Assembly (NCBI RefSeq): GCF_900110145.1
Contig: NZ_FOCP01000002.1
Coordinates: 186,001 to 250,000 of the forward strand
Length of the DNA stretch: 64,000 bases
From: Nitrosomonas marina
GTDB taxonomy: Bacteria; Pseudomonadota; Gammaproteobacteria; Burkholderiales; Nitrosomonadaceae
Direction of reading: 5' to 3'
The first letter of the stretch is position 1. Every line of letters starts with the position of its first letter. Positions 1 through 9,295 of the stretch are shown piece after piece. Under the pieces are notes generated by a model. The model made no database searches. It was not told the origin of the DNA and saw nothing but the letters and a program-made list of their open reading frames with translations. A program made the translations under genes and the position numbers.

Positions 1-986
1 AATGGCTGCTTGTATTCCATTGTAGCTTTGAGATTATCCGCCTGCCCTTTAGGTATGGAAAAATAAACGTCGCTGTTAAAACCAGCTTTCAACGCATCCT
101 GAGAGCCTTTCCACAATTCGATCGAAGTCAGCACTTCCCCTTTTTTATATAAATGCACAGTATCGTAAAACTGGAAACCGTAGTTCAACAAACGCTGGCT
201 TTCCATACTGCGCGCATTGGCTGATTTCGTTCCCATTACTACCGAAATCAGGCGTCTTTTATCACGTTTTGCAGAAGTAATCAGACAATAACCGGCGGAT
301 TTCGTCCAGCCGGTTTTCATACCATCCACATGTGGATCCAGCCATAGCAGCCGGTTTCGGTTTGGCTGTGTTATATTGTTATATGTATATTCTTTAAGTG
401 AATACAATGGATAAAAGTCTGGAAAATCGCGAATTATGGCCGCTGCCAGCAAGGTCAAATCATGCACGGACGTGTAGTGGTCGGAATCAGGCAAACCTGT
501 GGTATTCATAAAATGCGTATTTTTCATACCAAGGCGTTGCGCTTCCTGATTCATCATTTGTACGAAAACTTCCTCGGATCCCGCTACTACCTCAGCCAAC
601 GCAATACATGCGTCGTTACCGGACTGTACTATCATACCTCGAATCAGCTCGTTAACTGTCACTGTCTTATTAGGTTCGATAAACATGCGCGACCCGATCA
701 TACGCCAGGCCCTGTCTGAAACAGGCACCACCTGATCGTGCTGTATGCGATTCTGCTTCAGCGCTGTAAAAACGATATAAGCCGTCATCAACTTGGTTAA
801 GGAAGCTGGCTCAACGCGCTCGTGCGGATTCTGGCTGGCCAACACCTGACCGGATTGATAATCCGTAAGCATATAAGCTTTGGCTGCAATCGAAATCTCG
901 GGTTGCTGAGCTGAAACTGCAACAGAAAATATTGACAGCAGTAACACAGCCAGAAGAGGCAACAATGGGAATAAAAAGCGATTCAT
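1..986 (-). CDS. dacA: D-alanyl-D-alanine carboxypeptidase (PBP5/6 family), 3' end cut off by window
   Basis: This is a penicillin-binding-protein-type DD-carboxypeptidase, which trims the terminal D-Ala from peptidoglycan stem peptides in the periplasm. The ATG at 984-986 opens a signal peptide (about 26 residues, hydrophobic core, ending near VAVSAQQ). The three active-site motifs of the SxxK family follow in order: SLTK with the nucleophile at Ser62, SGN in IVQSGNDAC, and KTG in DGMKTGWTKSAG. About 328 residues are visible and the frame is still open at base 1. The C-terminal beta domain and the amphipathic membrane anchor are therefore missing from the window. The gene stands alone here, and the next gene is divergent. 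DacA and DacC paralogues cannot be told apart from this fragment. Confidence 0.93.
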   Translation of the reverse strand, partial: MNRFLFPLLPLLAVLLLSIFSVAVSAQQPEISIAAKAYMLTDYQSGQVLASQNPHERVEPASLTKLMTAYIVFTALKQNRIQHDQVVPVSDRAWRMIGSRMFIEPNKTVTVNELIRGMIVQSGNDACIALAEVVAGSEEVFVQMMNQEAQRLGMKNTHFMNTTGLPDSDHYTSVHDLTLLAAAIIRDFPDFYPLYSLKEYTYNNITQPNRNRLLWLDPHVDGMKTGWTKSAGYCLITSAKRDKRRLISVVMGTKSANARSMESQRLLNYGFQFYDTVHLYKKGEVLTSIELWKGSQDALKAGFNSDVYFSIPKGQADNLKATMEYKQP

Positions 987-1255
987 GAATTTTTTCGGAA
1001 AATTCTAATTATAGCTCGCTCTTGATATTTCATAAACTAGCCTTCGTCAAATATAATAAAATTTCAAACACTCTCCTTAAAGCATTTATTGACGTTTTCT
1101 TGTCAAATCGCTAAAACAGTTTCAACAAGCTATGCATAAGCAATCGGTTGACTGTTCGGTATGAACTGCGCCCCAAGCAAATAAGGCGATGAGCGTAGCG
1201 TCATACTGTGAATGTGTTACTCTTTTTGATCCGGTTGATGTTTTAAAAAGTAATC

Positions 1256-1864
1256 ATGAGAAAAAAAGCTGCTATTTTTCACGGCCTTGGTGGTTCAAGT
1301 AAAAGTTTCTGGATTCCCTGGCTGAAAACTGAATTGGAAAAGCACAAATTTGATGTATGGACGCCTTCGCTATCCGACTGCTCAGGCTTCGATGAATTGG
1401 ATAAATGGGTCGAAGAAATCATAACTCGAACGTCCTGCCGAAATTTTGATCTGATGATTGGCCATTCAGCAGGGGGACCATTAATTTTAAGACTGCTTTC
1501 CCAGAGCGGTTTTACCGCGAAACACACAATTTCTGTTGCTGGATATATTAAGCCACTTCACGGGGCACCACCGAATGATACAACCTATCCAGCAGGATTT
1601 TGCGTTGATACCATAAGGACAAATAGCCGCATGCTGACTTTTATTCATTCCGACAATGACCCATGGGATTGTGGGCATGAACAAGGGGAATTTATGCGGA
1701 AAACCCTTGGCGGCACTTTGGTTGTTATATCTGGCGAAGGTCATTTTGGTTCAGAATCAATGAAGCAGCCATATGCTGATTTTCCGCTGCTTTTGCAACA
1801 TTGTTTGCTTGATCAAGACCACGAATCAGGCAATATCGATTGTGCTCCCCAAAGCATCGGGTAG
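1256..1864 (+). CDS. RBBP9/YdeN-type small serine hydrolase (alpha/beta fold)
   Basis: This 202-residue cytosolic protein has no signal peptide. It starts with a beta strand and oxyanion-type HGLGG loop (IFHGLGGSS), and has the nucleophile elbow GHSAGG about residue 73. A late acid (HSDNDPWD) and a catalytic-histidine segment (SGEGHFGSES) complete a Ser-Asp-His triad. The size and the motifs resemble the RBBP9/YdeN family of short alpha/beta hydrolases, whose substrates are mostly unknown. The ATG at 1256 has only a weak upstream purine tract, but no better start exists before the HGLGG motif. The gene is monocistronic. The C-terminal 20 residues look unstructured. Confidence 0.8.
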   Translation: MRKKAAIFHGLGGSSKSFWIPWLKTELEKHKFDVWTPSLSDCSGFDELDKWVEEIITRTSCRNFDLMIGHSAGGPLILRLLSQSGFTAKHTISVAGYIKPLHGAPPNDTTYPAGFCVDTIRTNSRMLTFIHSDNDPWDCGHEQGEFMRKTLGGTLVVISGEGHFGSESMKQPYADFPLLLQHCLLDQDHESGNIDCAPQSIG

Positions 1865-2208
1865 CCTATCTGCTGTCTGGTTCCCTGCTTTTCTTTATTG
1901 TTTTTGTTTAACTGACCCCAATTTGCATCTGTCGGTCATTCAGGTAACATTCAGGTTTTTTCAAGTATCATCGGCAGGAGTCTGTACCTGACACACTCAT
2001 GGACAATAACATGCCATCTTCAAAACTAATAAGAAAAAGCAGTACTAATTCAGTGCTGATAAATCCTGATAGTGCGATATTATGTAATAAATGATGATCA
2101 ACACCCCAATTGATTTGTAAGTGATAAAATTTCGAAAGCATGGCAACCGAACCGTACCGTTAATATTTCTTAACTATTCATTAATACTATACTCACCCTA
2201 AAGGCCTA
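1865..2208. other. intergenic region upstream of the RND operon
   Basis: This 344-base gap holds no convincing gene. It contains one imperfect hairpin, CAGTACT at 2040-2046 against AGTGCTG at 2052-2058, and an AT-rich stretch just before the RND operon (CATTAATACTATAC near 2179-2193) that could carry a -10 element. I see no clear operator. Confidence 0.4.
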
Positions 2209-3486
2209 ATGCAGACCATGCAGACCTTTCTATTGCGACAATTTTTATTCTTTTTTTTTCTCATATCTCTTTCGGCACCATTATCAGCCCAGGAATTATC
2301 CATCTGGACCATTAAGGAACTGCAGGAGCTGGGATTGCAGGCTAATGGGCTGGTCCAGGCTGCGCGCTCGCAGATTGATATGGCCGAAGCTGATGTGATC
2401 AGCGCCCGTGCGTTTCCAAATCCCAAGGTCAGTGTTGAAGCAGGTCCACAAAGCAAGCGGTTACCAGCTTCGGTCACTGGCCCGTCTGACAACCAACGTG
2501 AAGTCAAAGTCAGCCAGCCGATCGAGAATCCTTTTCTGCGATCTGCACGCATCGGCTCAGCTGAAGCACTTGTTGATGCAAGGCAAGCGAGTTTAAATCA
2601 GGTTCGTGCCGATTTAGCCGCTCAACTGCGCATTCGCGCTTATGAATTATTGCTGCGCCAGGAAGAGGCGCAGATGGAAACGAGCATCTACGATTTGATG
2701 AAAGAAATCTACCGACGCATCAAAGTCAGCGTTGATGTTGGAGAAACCGCTCGTTTTGAACTCATTCGTGCTGAAACCGAGGTGCTCAGCGCGGAAAACC
2801 GTATGGAAGCTGCAATGTTGAATGCAGAGCGCGCAAGGGTTGCATTGGTCCAACTGACAGCGGGAGCGCTTCAAAGCAATTTTACAATCAATGCATCGCT
2901 GAGTGATCCAGTCGAATTTCCACCGTTGGAGCAATTGCGCCAGGAAATTGTACAGGCCAACCCTGATATTCAGCGTCTGGAGGCTGAACAAAACAGCGCC
3001 AATCTTCGTATTGATCAGCAGAAAGCTTCCGTTTTACCTTCCGTGAGCGTTCTGTTTACTAATTTTCAGGATCGCCAGTTTATGTCGAACACCGCCGGCG
3101 TCAGCCTCGAAATTCCGTTATTCTATCGCCGACGCGGCGAAATAGACAATGCCATTTATGATTCGGCACGCATTCGCAACACGCTTGATTATCGGCGTTT
3201 TGAAATTGGCCAGCAACTGGAATCCGCCTGGCAAGCAAAAGAAATCGCACGCCGCAGAGTTGAAATGTTTGAAGGCGGCATCGTTACAGAGGCGGAACTG
3301 GCACTGAGCATAGCACAGACGGCCTACCGACTTGGCGAACGCGGATTTATCGAAGTACTGGATACTCAACGTGTGTTGCGTGGTGTGCTCGGTGATTTGT
3401 TACAAGCCCGCTTTGAATTACAGTCTGCTGCTGCAGAAATAGATCGACTACGCGCCCATTATCCCAAGGAGCACACCATCGAATGA
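2209..3486 (+). CDS. TolC/CzcC-family outer membrane efflux protein
   Basis: This is the outer-membrane channel component of a tripartite RND pump. The first 28 residues form a signal peptide with a long Phe/Leu core (LFFFFLISLSAPLSAQ). The mature protein shows two repeats of the outer-membrane efflux protein domain with the expected coiled-coil helices (for example AARSQIDMAEADVISARAF, and ALSIAQTAYRLGERGFIEVLDTQR near the end). At 425 residues it has the usual length of CzcC/CusC-type proteins. An alternative ATG three codons downstream is equally possible. The stop overlaps the adaptor gene by four bases (ATGA), so the two genes are translationally coupled. There is no lipobox cysteine, unlike CusC. 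Confidence 0.88.
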   Translation: MQTMQTFLLRQFLFFFFLISLSAPLSAQELSIWTIKELQELGLQANGLVQAARSQIDMAEADVISARAFPNPKVSVEAGPQSKRLPASVTGPSDNQREVKVSQPIENPFLRSARIGSAEALVDARQASLNQVRADLAAQLRIRAYELLLRQEEAQMETSIYDLMKEIYRRIKVSVDVGETARFELIRAETEVLSAENRMEAAMLNAERARVALVQLTAGALQSNFTINASLSDPVEFPPLEQLRQEIVQANPDIQRLEAEQNSANLRIDQQKASVLPSVSVLFTNFQDRQFMSNTAGVSLEIPLFYRRRGEIDNAIYDSARIRNTLDYRRFEIGQQLESAWQAKEIARRRVEMFEGGIVTEAELALSIAQTAYRLGERGFIEVLDTQRVLRGVLGDLLQARFELQSAAAEIDRLRAHYPKEHTIE

Positions 3487-4676
3487 AATCCCCGATCCGT
3501 TTATCAATCTGTTCCCTGTTCGTTGTTTTTCTTTTCATCGCTTGCAGTAACGGCGAAGATGATAACAGTAAAGACGCCAATAGCAATGCTAACAACGTGC
3601 CCACCGGAATACCTGATACTGAGGAGTCAGGCAAAACAGACCTGATTACCCTCAGCGAAGCGATGACGGTGGGGATCGAAACCAAAGCACTCAATCTAAC
3701 TAATCTTGCTGATAAAATTCAGGTACCCAGCCATATCAAAGTCAATGAGCAACAGTTAATCCGCGTCGGCGCGAACGTCACAGGACGTATTGTCGAAGTA
3801 AACGTTGAATTAGGCGACAGTGTTGATGCCGGTACGACACTTGCCAAGCTATCAAGCCCTGAATTGACTACCGCCCAACTAGCATATCTTCGCGCGCACT
3901 CTATGACGGTTTTAAATGAACGCGCAGCAAAGCGCGCGAAACTATTGCTGGATGCTGACGTAATTGGCACAGCGGAACTGCAACGCAGAGATGCCGAACT
4001 ACAGGTTTCACGTGCTGAACTCAGCGCGGCAAAAGACCAGTTGCGCCTATTGGGTGTTTATGAAAATGCTGTCAGCGACTTGGTCAAACGTGGACAGATA
4101 CTTCCTTCTGTCGGCATTTCATCTCCTAAAAGCGGCATAATCATCGAACGTAACGTGGTAGCCGGTCAAGTAGTGCAACCATCTGACCAGCTTTTCAAAG
4201 TCGCTGACTTATCGACTGTCTGGGCGGTTGGTGACGTACCGGAGCATATTGCCAGCAATGTGATGGCCGGCCAGCATGTTGAAATTCAAGTCCCTGCGCT
4301 GGGCAATATAGTTTTAGATGCGCTGATCATATATGTCTCAGATACTGTCAATCCCCAAACAAGAACAGTTATGGTACGAACTGTCGTCGAGAATCAGGAT
4401 CGCAAACTCAAGCCTGGCATGCTTGCATCCATGCGCATCATAGAAACCCCGCAGGAACAGCTTGTGATACCTGAATCGGCGGTTGTACGTGAATTAAATA
4501 AAGATTATGTTTATCTAGACAGGGGAAACTATTCCTATTTACGCGTACCGGTTGAACTGGGGCCGGAAATTGGCAATTTGCGTCCTGTCATATCAGGGCT
4601 TTCAGTCGGACAACAAATTGTAGTTGATGGTGCTTTCCATATAGATAGCGAACGCAAGCTCGATAGAAAGGAATAA
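3483..4676 (+). CDS. RND efflux periplasmic adaptor (CzcB/CusB-type lipoprotein)
   Basis: This is the membrane-fusion protein that links the RND pump to the outer-membrane channel. The N terminus has a lipobox ending in FLFIAC-S (Cys about residue 21), so it is probably lipid-anchored in the inner membrane. A short acidic, low-complexity linker follows, then the split biotinyl-lipoyl-like domain (VTGRIVEVNVELGDSVDAG and ISSPKSGIIIERNVVAGQVV), the alpha-hairpin between those halves, a beta-barrel domain and a C-terminal domain ending near GAFHIDSERKLDRKE. At 397 residues it is typical for heavy-metal RND adaptors. No His- or Met-rich metal-binding extension is visible. It overlaps the upstream gene by four bases and precedes the pump gene by three. 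Confidence 0.88.
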   Translation: MKSPIRLSICSLFVVFLFIACSNGEDDNSKDANSNANNVPTGIPDTEESGKTDLITLSEAMTVGIETKALNLTNLADKIQVPSHIKVNEQQLIRVGANVTGRIVEVNVELGDSVDAGTTLAKLSSPELTTAQLAYLRAHSMTVLNERAAKRAKLLLDADVIGTAELQRRDAELQVSRAELSAAKDQLRLLGVYENAVSDLVKRGQILPSVGISSPKSGIIIERNVVAGQVVQPSDQLFKVADLSTVWAVGDVPEHIASNVMAGQHVEIQVPALGNIVLDALIIYVSDTVNPQTRTVMVRTVVENQDRKLKPGMLASMRIIETPQEQLVIPESAVVRELNKDYVYLDRGNYSYLRVPVELGPEIGNLRPVISGLSVGQQIVVDGAFHIDSERKLDRKE

Positions 4677-4679
4677 CTC

Positions 4680-7600
4680 ATGTTGTCATCCATTGTACAG
4701 GCCATGCTTAAGCAGCGGCTTCTTGTCGTTATTATTGCCCTTATTTTGGTAGCTTTCGGTTTACGGGCAGCCACGAAACTTTCAGTCGATGCTTTTCCAG
4801 ATGTCACCAATGTACAGGTTATCGTTGCCGCACGTGTAGAAGGCCGCAGTGCGGAAGAAATCGAGCGCTTGGTAACAATACCCGTGGAAATAGCCATGAC
4901 AGGTCTGCCCGGCCTTGTTGAGATGCGTTCCCTGAACAAAAGCGGGTTAACCATTATTACACTCGTATTTACCGATGATACGGATGTCTATTTTGCGCGG
5001 CAGCTTGTTATGGAGCGTTACATAGGGGTGGTTGATCAACTGCCGGTAGGTGTAGTAACGGAGTTGGGACCGGTAACCACAGGACTGGGCGAAATTTATC
5101 AATATACACTGGACCACCCTGATGACGGCACACGTGAATTAACCGTGGAAGAATTGATGGAGCGCCGTACGATTCAGGATTGGATGGTACGACCCATGCT
5201 GCGCTCGATTCCCGGGGTAGCCGGAATAAATTCATTGGGTGGACACGAGAAGCAATACCAAGTATTTGTTGATCCGGAAAGATTACGATATTACGACCTG
5301 ACTTTGTCCGACGTTGACGAAGCCTTGGCCAGCAATAACGCAAATGCCAGTGGGAATATTCTCGAACTGCATGCAGAACAATACCTGATTCGAACGAATG
5401 GATTGATCTCGACTCTCAACGACATCCGAAACATTGTGCTCAGAGAAATCGATGGCATTCCCGTCTTTGTCCGTGATGTTGCTGAGGTGGAATTTGGCGG
5501 ACCTGTACGCCAGGGTGCACTGATTAAAGGCGGTTACACGGAATCAACAGGTGGTATTGTCATGATGTTGATGGGCGGTAACGCCAAGGAAATCGTCGCC
5601 AGAGTTCAGGAAAAGGTTTCTGAAATTAATGAACGCGGCCTGTTACCCGGCGGCTTGCAAGTTGTTCCATTCTACGATCGTTCTGACCTGGTCGATGCAG
5701 CGTTATGGACGGTAACCAATGTATTGATTGAAGGCATTATTCTGGTAATTATCGTACTGTTTATCTTTCTGGGCGATGTACGCTCCAGTCTGATTGTTGT
5801 TGCAACATTGATTGTCGCACCACTTATTACCTTCATGATAATGAATCATCAGGGTATCTCAGCCAACCTGATGTCACTGGGAGGACTGGCAATCGCCATC
5901 GGCCTCATTGTAGATACAACTGTCGTCGTGGTCGAAAATGTCTATCACCGCCTGGGACATGCTGGCACTACCTTAAAAGAAAGACTGCTGGTTATACGGG
6001 ATGCCGTGGTTGAAATCGGTGTACCCCTTATTTTTGGCATCTGTATTATTATTCTGGTATTCCTTCCTTTGATGACTCTGGAAGGTATGGAAGGTAAAAC
6101 TTTCAGTCCGTTAGCCTATACGATCGCCATTGCACTGGCGGTTTCATTAATTATTTCGCTTACGTTATCCCCTGTACTTTGCGCCTATGGCCTTAAGGGC
6201 GGCGCTGATCATGACACGCCGGTTATCGCGTTTCTCAAAAAACGGTATCAGAATTTATTGAACAAGGCGCTAACGCACGAAAAAACTACTATCCTCGTAG
6301 CAATTGGTTTGCTGGTTTCTTCCTTCATGCTGTTTCCATTTTTGGGAACTTCGTTCATCCCGATTTTAAAGGAAGGCGCACTGACGCCCGTCATTATTCG
6401 GGCACCTTCTATTTCACTGGAGAATTCAATAAAAATAGAAATTGAGGCAATGAAACGCATCGCCACCGTACCGGGAGTCGAGAGCGCAGTTTCCAGGCTG
6501 GGGCGCGGCAAAGAGCCATCCGACCCTGCTGGCCCGCATGAATCGGACCCCATTATCACACTGGACCCGGATTCAGGGCGTACTCAGGATGAAGTGGATG
6601 AAGACGTTCGTAAAGTATTGTCAACATTGCCCGGCGTCAGTATTGTCGTCTCTCAGCCAATCGCGCAGCGCGTTGATGAAATGATTACAGGCGTGCGTTC
6701 ACAAGTTGCTGTTAAGATTTTTGGCGACGACCTCGAGCAACTGCGCCTATTGTCCGAGCAGCTGGCACGAATCATGAGAACAGTCAGAGGCGCCAGGGAT
6801 ATTCGGGTACAACCCTTATCAGGACAGCAATCTCTGGTAATCGATATTAACCGCGACGCTATCGCACGATATGGCATCAACGTTGAAGACGTCAACGATT
6901 TAATCAGAACCGTTGGCGGTAAAGAAGTGTCGACCATTTTCGAGAACGAGCGTCGTTTCTCGCTTGTCATGCGCCTACCGCTGGATTTTCGTGACAATGT
7001 TGATGCTATTCGGGACTTGTTGCTGCGTACACCCGAGACACTTCCCGGCAATGGCGGCATGGTTCCAGGCGGCGCGTTGATTCCGCTGGAATCTGTTGCC
7101 AACATCCAGGTCATTGACGGTCCGGCGCAAATTAATCGGGAATTTTCCAAACGCCGTGTTGTTGTCGGTGCAAACGTTCATGAGCGTGACATGGGTGGTT
7201 TTGTCGAGGAAATACAGGAACGGGTAGCGGAAGAAATGAACCTGCCTGATGGTTACTACTTTGAATGGGGCGGTCAATTTGAAAATATGGAGCGCGCAAT
7301 GGCAACGCTTTCCGTAATCGTGCCTTTAACAATCGCGGCTATTTTCTTTTTGCTCTTTATGCTGTTTAACTCTGTGAAACTGGCCTCACTGATCATTTTG
7401 GTGCTGCCTTTTGCTTCAATTGGCGGAATCACGGGCCTGTTCATTTCCGGGGAGTATTTATCAGTTCCCGCATCGGTCGGTTTTATCGCACTATGGGGAA
7501 TTGCTGTATTAAATGGTGTTGTATTGATCTCGTTTATCCGCGAGCAGCGTGAACAAGGCGCCAGCATACCCGTCTCAGTGGTGCGCGGCTGCGAGCAGCG

Positions 7601-7946
7601 GTTTCGTCCGGTACTGATGACAGCAACTGTCGCCATGCTGGGACTGGTACCCTTTTTGTTCGCCACCGGCCCAGGCTCCGAAGTACAACGTCCATTGGCA
7701 ATTGTTGTGATCGGTGGACTGATCACGTCTACTTTGTTGACCCTGGTAGTATTGCCGACACTTTATCGCTGGTTTGATGTCAAACCCAGCAACGAAACAG
7801 AAGATGAACCGAATAACTCCTCAAAAACAGACGAATCGCGTCAGTTCGACGCCGGCACACATGAACAACACGGTGAATCAACGCAACAGGTGCAGCATTC
7901 CGATACTGCATCGGGAGACACGTCGCCAGATTCAAAAACCACTTGA
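4680..7946 (+). CDS. heavy-metal-efflux RND pump (CzcA/CusA family)
   Basis: This is the inner-membrane proton-driven pump of the tripartite system. Its 1088 residues show the RND layout: TM1 (LVVIIALILVAFG), a large periplasmic loop, TM2-TM6, a second large loop, TM7 and TM8-TM12 (last segment near LLTLVVLPTLYRWF). The TM4 proton-relay motif reads AIAIGLIVDTTVVVVEN. It has the Asp and the later Glu, but has A-I where divalent-metal CzcA proteins carry D-F-G, so it is closer to the CusA-type pattern. Substrate is therefore unclear. The hydrophilic tail (about 60 residues, rich in Asp, Ser, Gln and Thr) is unusual but has no metal-binding motif. The Shine-Dalgarno AGGA lies seven bases before the ATG. 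A hairpin terminator follows. Confidence 0.9.
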   Translation: MLSSIVQAMLKQRLLVVIIALILVAFGLRAATKLSVDAFPDVTNVQVIVAARVEGRSAEEIERLVTIPVEIAMTGLPGLVEMRSLNKSGLTIITLVFTDDTDVYFARQLVMERYIGVVDQLPVGVVTELGPVTTGLGEIYQYTLDHPDDGTRELTVEELMERRTIQDWMVRPMLRSIPGVAGINSLGGHEKQYQVFVDPERLRYYDLTLSDVDEALASNNANASGNILELHAEQYLIRTNGLISTLNDIRNIVLREIDGIPVFVRDVAEVEFGGPVRQGALIKGGYTESTGGIVMMLMGGNAKEIVARVQEKVSEINERGLLPGGLQVVPFYDRSDLVDAALWTVTNVLIEGIILVIIVLFIFLGDVRSSLIVVATLIVAPLITFMIMNHQGISANLMSLGGLAIAIGLIVDTTVVVVENVYHRLGHAGTTLKERLLVIRDAVVEIGVPLIFGICIIILVFLPLMTLEGMEGKTFSPLAYTIAIALAVSLIISLTLSPVLCAYGLKGGADHDTPVIAFLKKRYQNLLNKALTHEKTTILVAIGLLVSSFMLFPFLGTSFIPILKEGALTPVIIRAPSISLENSIKIEIEAMKRIATVPGVESAVSRLGRGKEPSDPAGPHESDPIITLDPDSGRTQDEVDEDVRKVLSTLPGVSIVVSQPIAQRVDEMITGVRSQVAVKIFGDDLEQLRLLSEQLARIMRTVRGARDIRVQPLSGQQSLVIDINRDAIARYGINVEDVNDLIRTVGGKEVSTIFENERRFSLVMRLPLDFRDNVDAIRDLLLRTPETLPGNGGMVPGGALIPLESVANIQVIDGPAQINREFSKRRVVVGANVHERDMGGFVEEIQERVAEEMNLPDGYYFEWGGQFENMERAMATLSVIVPLTIAAIFFLLFMLFNSVKLASLIILVLPFASIGGITGLFISGEYLSVPASVGFIALWGIAVLNGVVLISFIREQREQGASIPVSVVRGCEQRFRPVLMTATVAMLGLVPFLFATGPGSEVQRPLAIVVIGGLITSTLLTLVVLPTLYRWFDVKPSNETEDEPNNSSKTDESRQFDAGTHEQHGESTQQVQHSDTASGDTSPDSKTT

Positions 7947-8008
7947 AAACATATATTTCTCACGTTTGATATATTTCGAAGTAGTTCATTAAAAAGCATA
8001 CACAATTT

Positions 8009-8047
8009 AATAAACCCGGATTGATTGAAGAACAATCCGGGTTTATT
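8009..8047 (+). terminator. strong hairpin terminator after the RND operon
   Basis: A perfect 15-bp inverted repeat, AATAAACCCGGATTG (8009-8023) against CAATCCGGGTTTATT (8033-8047), has a 9-base loop. The GC-rich core is bordered by A and T on each side, as in a Rho-independent terminator. It separates the pump gene from the next transcription unit. Confidence 0.85.
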
Positions 8048-8140
8048 CCTCAAAAAGAATTGCTTCCGATAGGAATTCTTCATAATATGCCTGAAATCTG
8101 AAAAGATAATTAACAATTAAAAAATTTTCAAAATCAGTCT

Positions 8141-9295
8141 ATGAATCATCCTAATGAACAGTTTGTATCAGGCGAATTGACGGTGCGCCCGGTGATGTCA
8201 TATCGGGATATGGGTGATTTTATCAATGTGCCATGGCTGATTTACGCAGACGACCCGTTGTGGGTACCGCCTCTACGTCTTGAACGACGCTTTCACTTCT
8301 CCAAATACAATCCTTTCTTGCAGCATGGTGAATGGCAGGCCTGGGTTGCTTATCATCACCGCCGTCCGGTAGGAAGAATCAGTGCGCAGATCGACACATT
8401 GCATCGACAGCGGTATGGCGACGATACCGGGCATTTCGGGCTGCTTGAGTGTGTCAATGACACAAATGTTTTCACGGCACTCATGCTGCATGCCGAAGCC
8501 TGGCTGGCTGCGCGGCATACACGACATGTAACAGGACCCTTCAATTTATCCATCAACCAGGAATGCGGTATTCTGGTAAATGGGTTTGATACACCACCTG
8601 CTGTGATGATGCCTCATACAGCGTACTGGTATCCGCAGTTGCTTGAGTCGCACGAATACTTCCCCGCCAAAGATTTATTGGCATACAGGATAGCAGTCGA
8701 TTTTGATCCGCCACCGGTCATGAAGCAACTAATCAAACGCCATGCCGGTCAAATCCAGGTCAGACCCTTAAACCGCAAACAGCTTGCCGCAGAAATGGAG
8801 GTGTTGCGGGATATTTTCAATGATGCATGGTCTGAAAACTGGGGGTTTGTACCGTTTACCGAGGCAGAATTCGCCGAACTGGGCAACAGTCTCAAGCATC
8901 TGGTGTCCGATGATTATGTCCAGATTGCAGAAGTCAACGGTCAACCTGCTGCATTCATGGTCGCCCTTCCGAATCTGAACGAAGTACTTGCTGAACTCGA
9001 TGGGCGCCTGTTTCCATTCGGCTGGTTGAAATTGATTAAAAAGCTCAAGCGCCATGAAATCAGAACAGCACGCATTCCTCTTATGGGCGTGCGCAGACAA
9101 TACCACAATACTACACTAGGAATGGCACTCGCCTGCACCGTTATTGAAGCACCCAAGAAAATCGGTATAGCGCACGGTATTCGCGAAGTGGAACTGTCCT
9201 GGATACTGGAAGACAACAAGTCGATGCGCAGTATTCTGGAAAATATCGGCAGTACGGAATACAAACGCTACCGCATTTACGGAAAAACGCTGTGA
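8141..9295 (+). CDS. GNAT-superfamily acetyltransferase-like protein
   Basis: This 384-residue cytosolic protein begins a co-directional gene run. The C-terminal half looks like a GNAT fold: around residues 205-370 there is an N-terminal helix pair (EMEVLRDIFNDAWSENWGFVPF), then VAEVNGQPAAFMVALPNLNE and a late strand-helix (REVELSWILEDNKSMRSILENIG) typical of acyl-CoA-binding folds. The N-terminal half is family-specific and conserved-looking (WVPPLRLERRFHF, GPFNLSINQECG). The substrate is unknown. The ATG at 8141 has no clear Shine-Dalgarno. The stop overlaps the GTG start of the next gene by four bases (GTGA), which ties its role to the nucleotidyltransferase that follows. Confidence 0.65.
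   Translation: MNHPNEQFVSGELTVRPVMSYRDMGDFINVPWLIYADDPLWVPPLRLERRFHFSKYNPFLQHGEWQAWVAYHHRRPVGRISAQIDTLHRQRYGDDTGHFGLLECVNDTNVFTALMLHAEAWLAARHTRHVTGPFNLSINQECGILVNGFDTPPAVMMPHTAYWYPQLLESHEYFPAKDLLAYRIAVDFDPPPVMKQLIKRHAGQIQVRPLNRKQLAAEMEVLRDIFNDAWSENWGFVPFTEAEFAELGNSLKHLVSDDYVQIAEVNGQPAAFMVALPNLNEVLAELDGRLFPFGWLKLIKKLKRHEIRTARIPLMGVRRQYHNTTLGMALACTVIEAPKKIGIAHGIREVELSWILEDNKSMRSILENIGSTEYKRYRIYGKTL

Noticed and set aside
462..719. 85-codon plus-strand frame inside the carboxypeptidase gene
   Set aside because: It is antisense to a gene with all active-site motifs in place.
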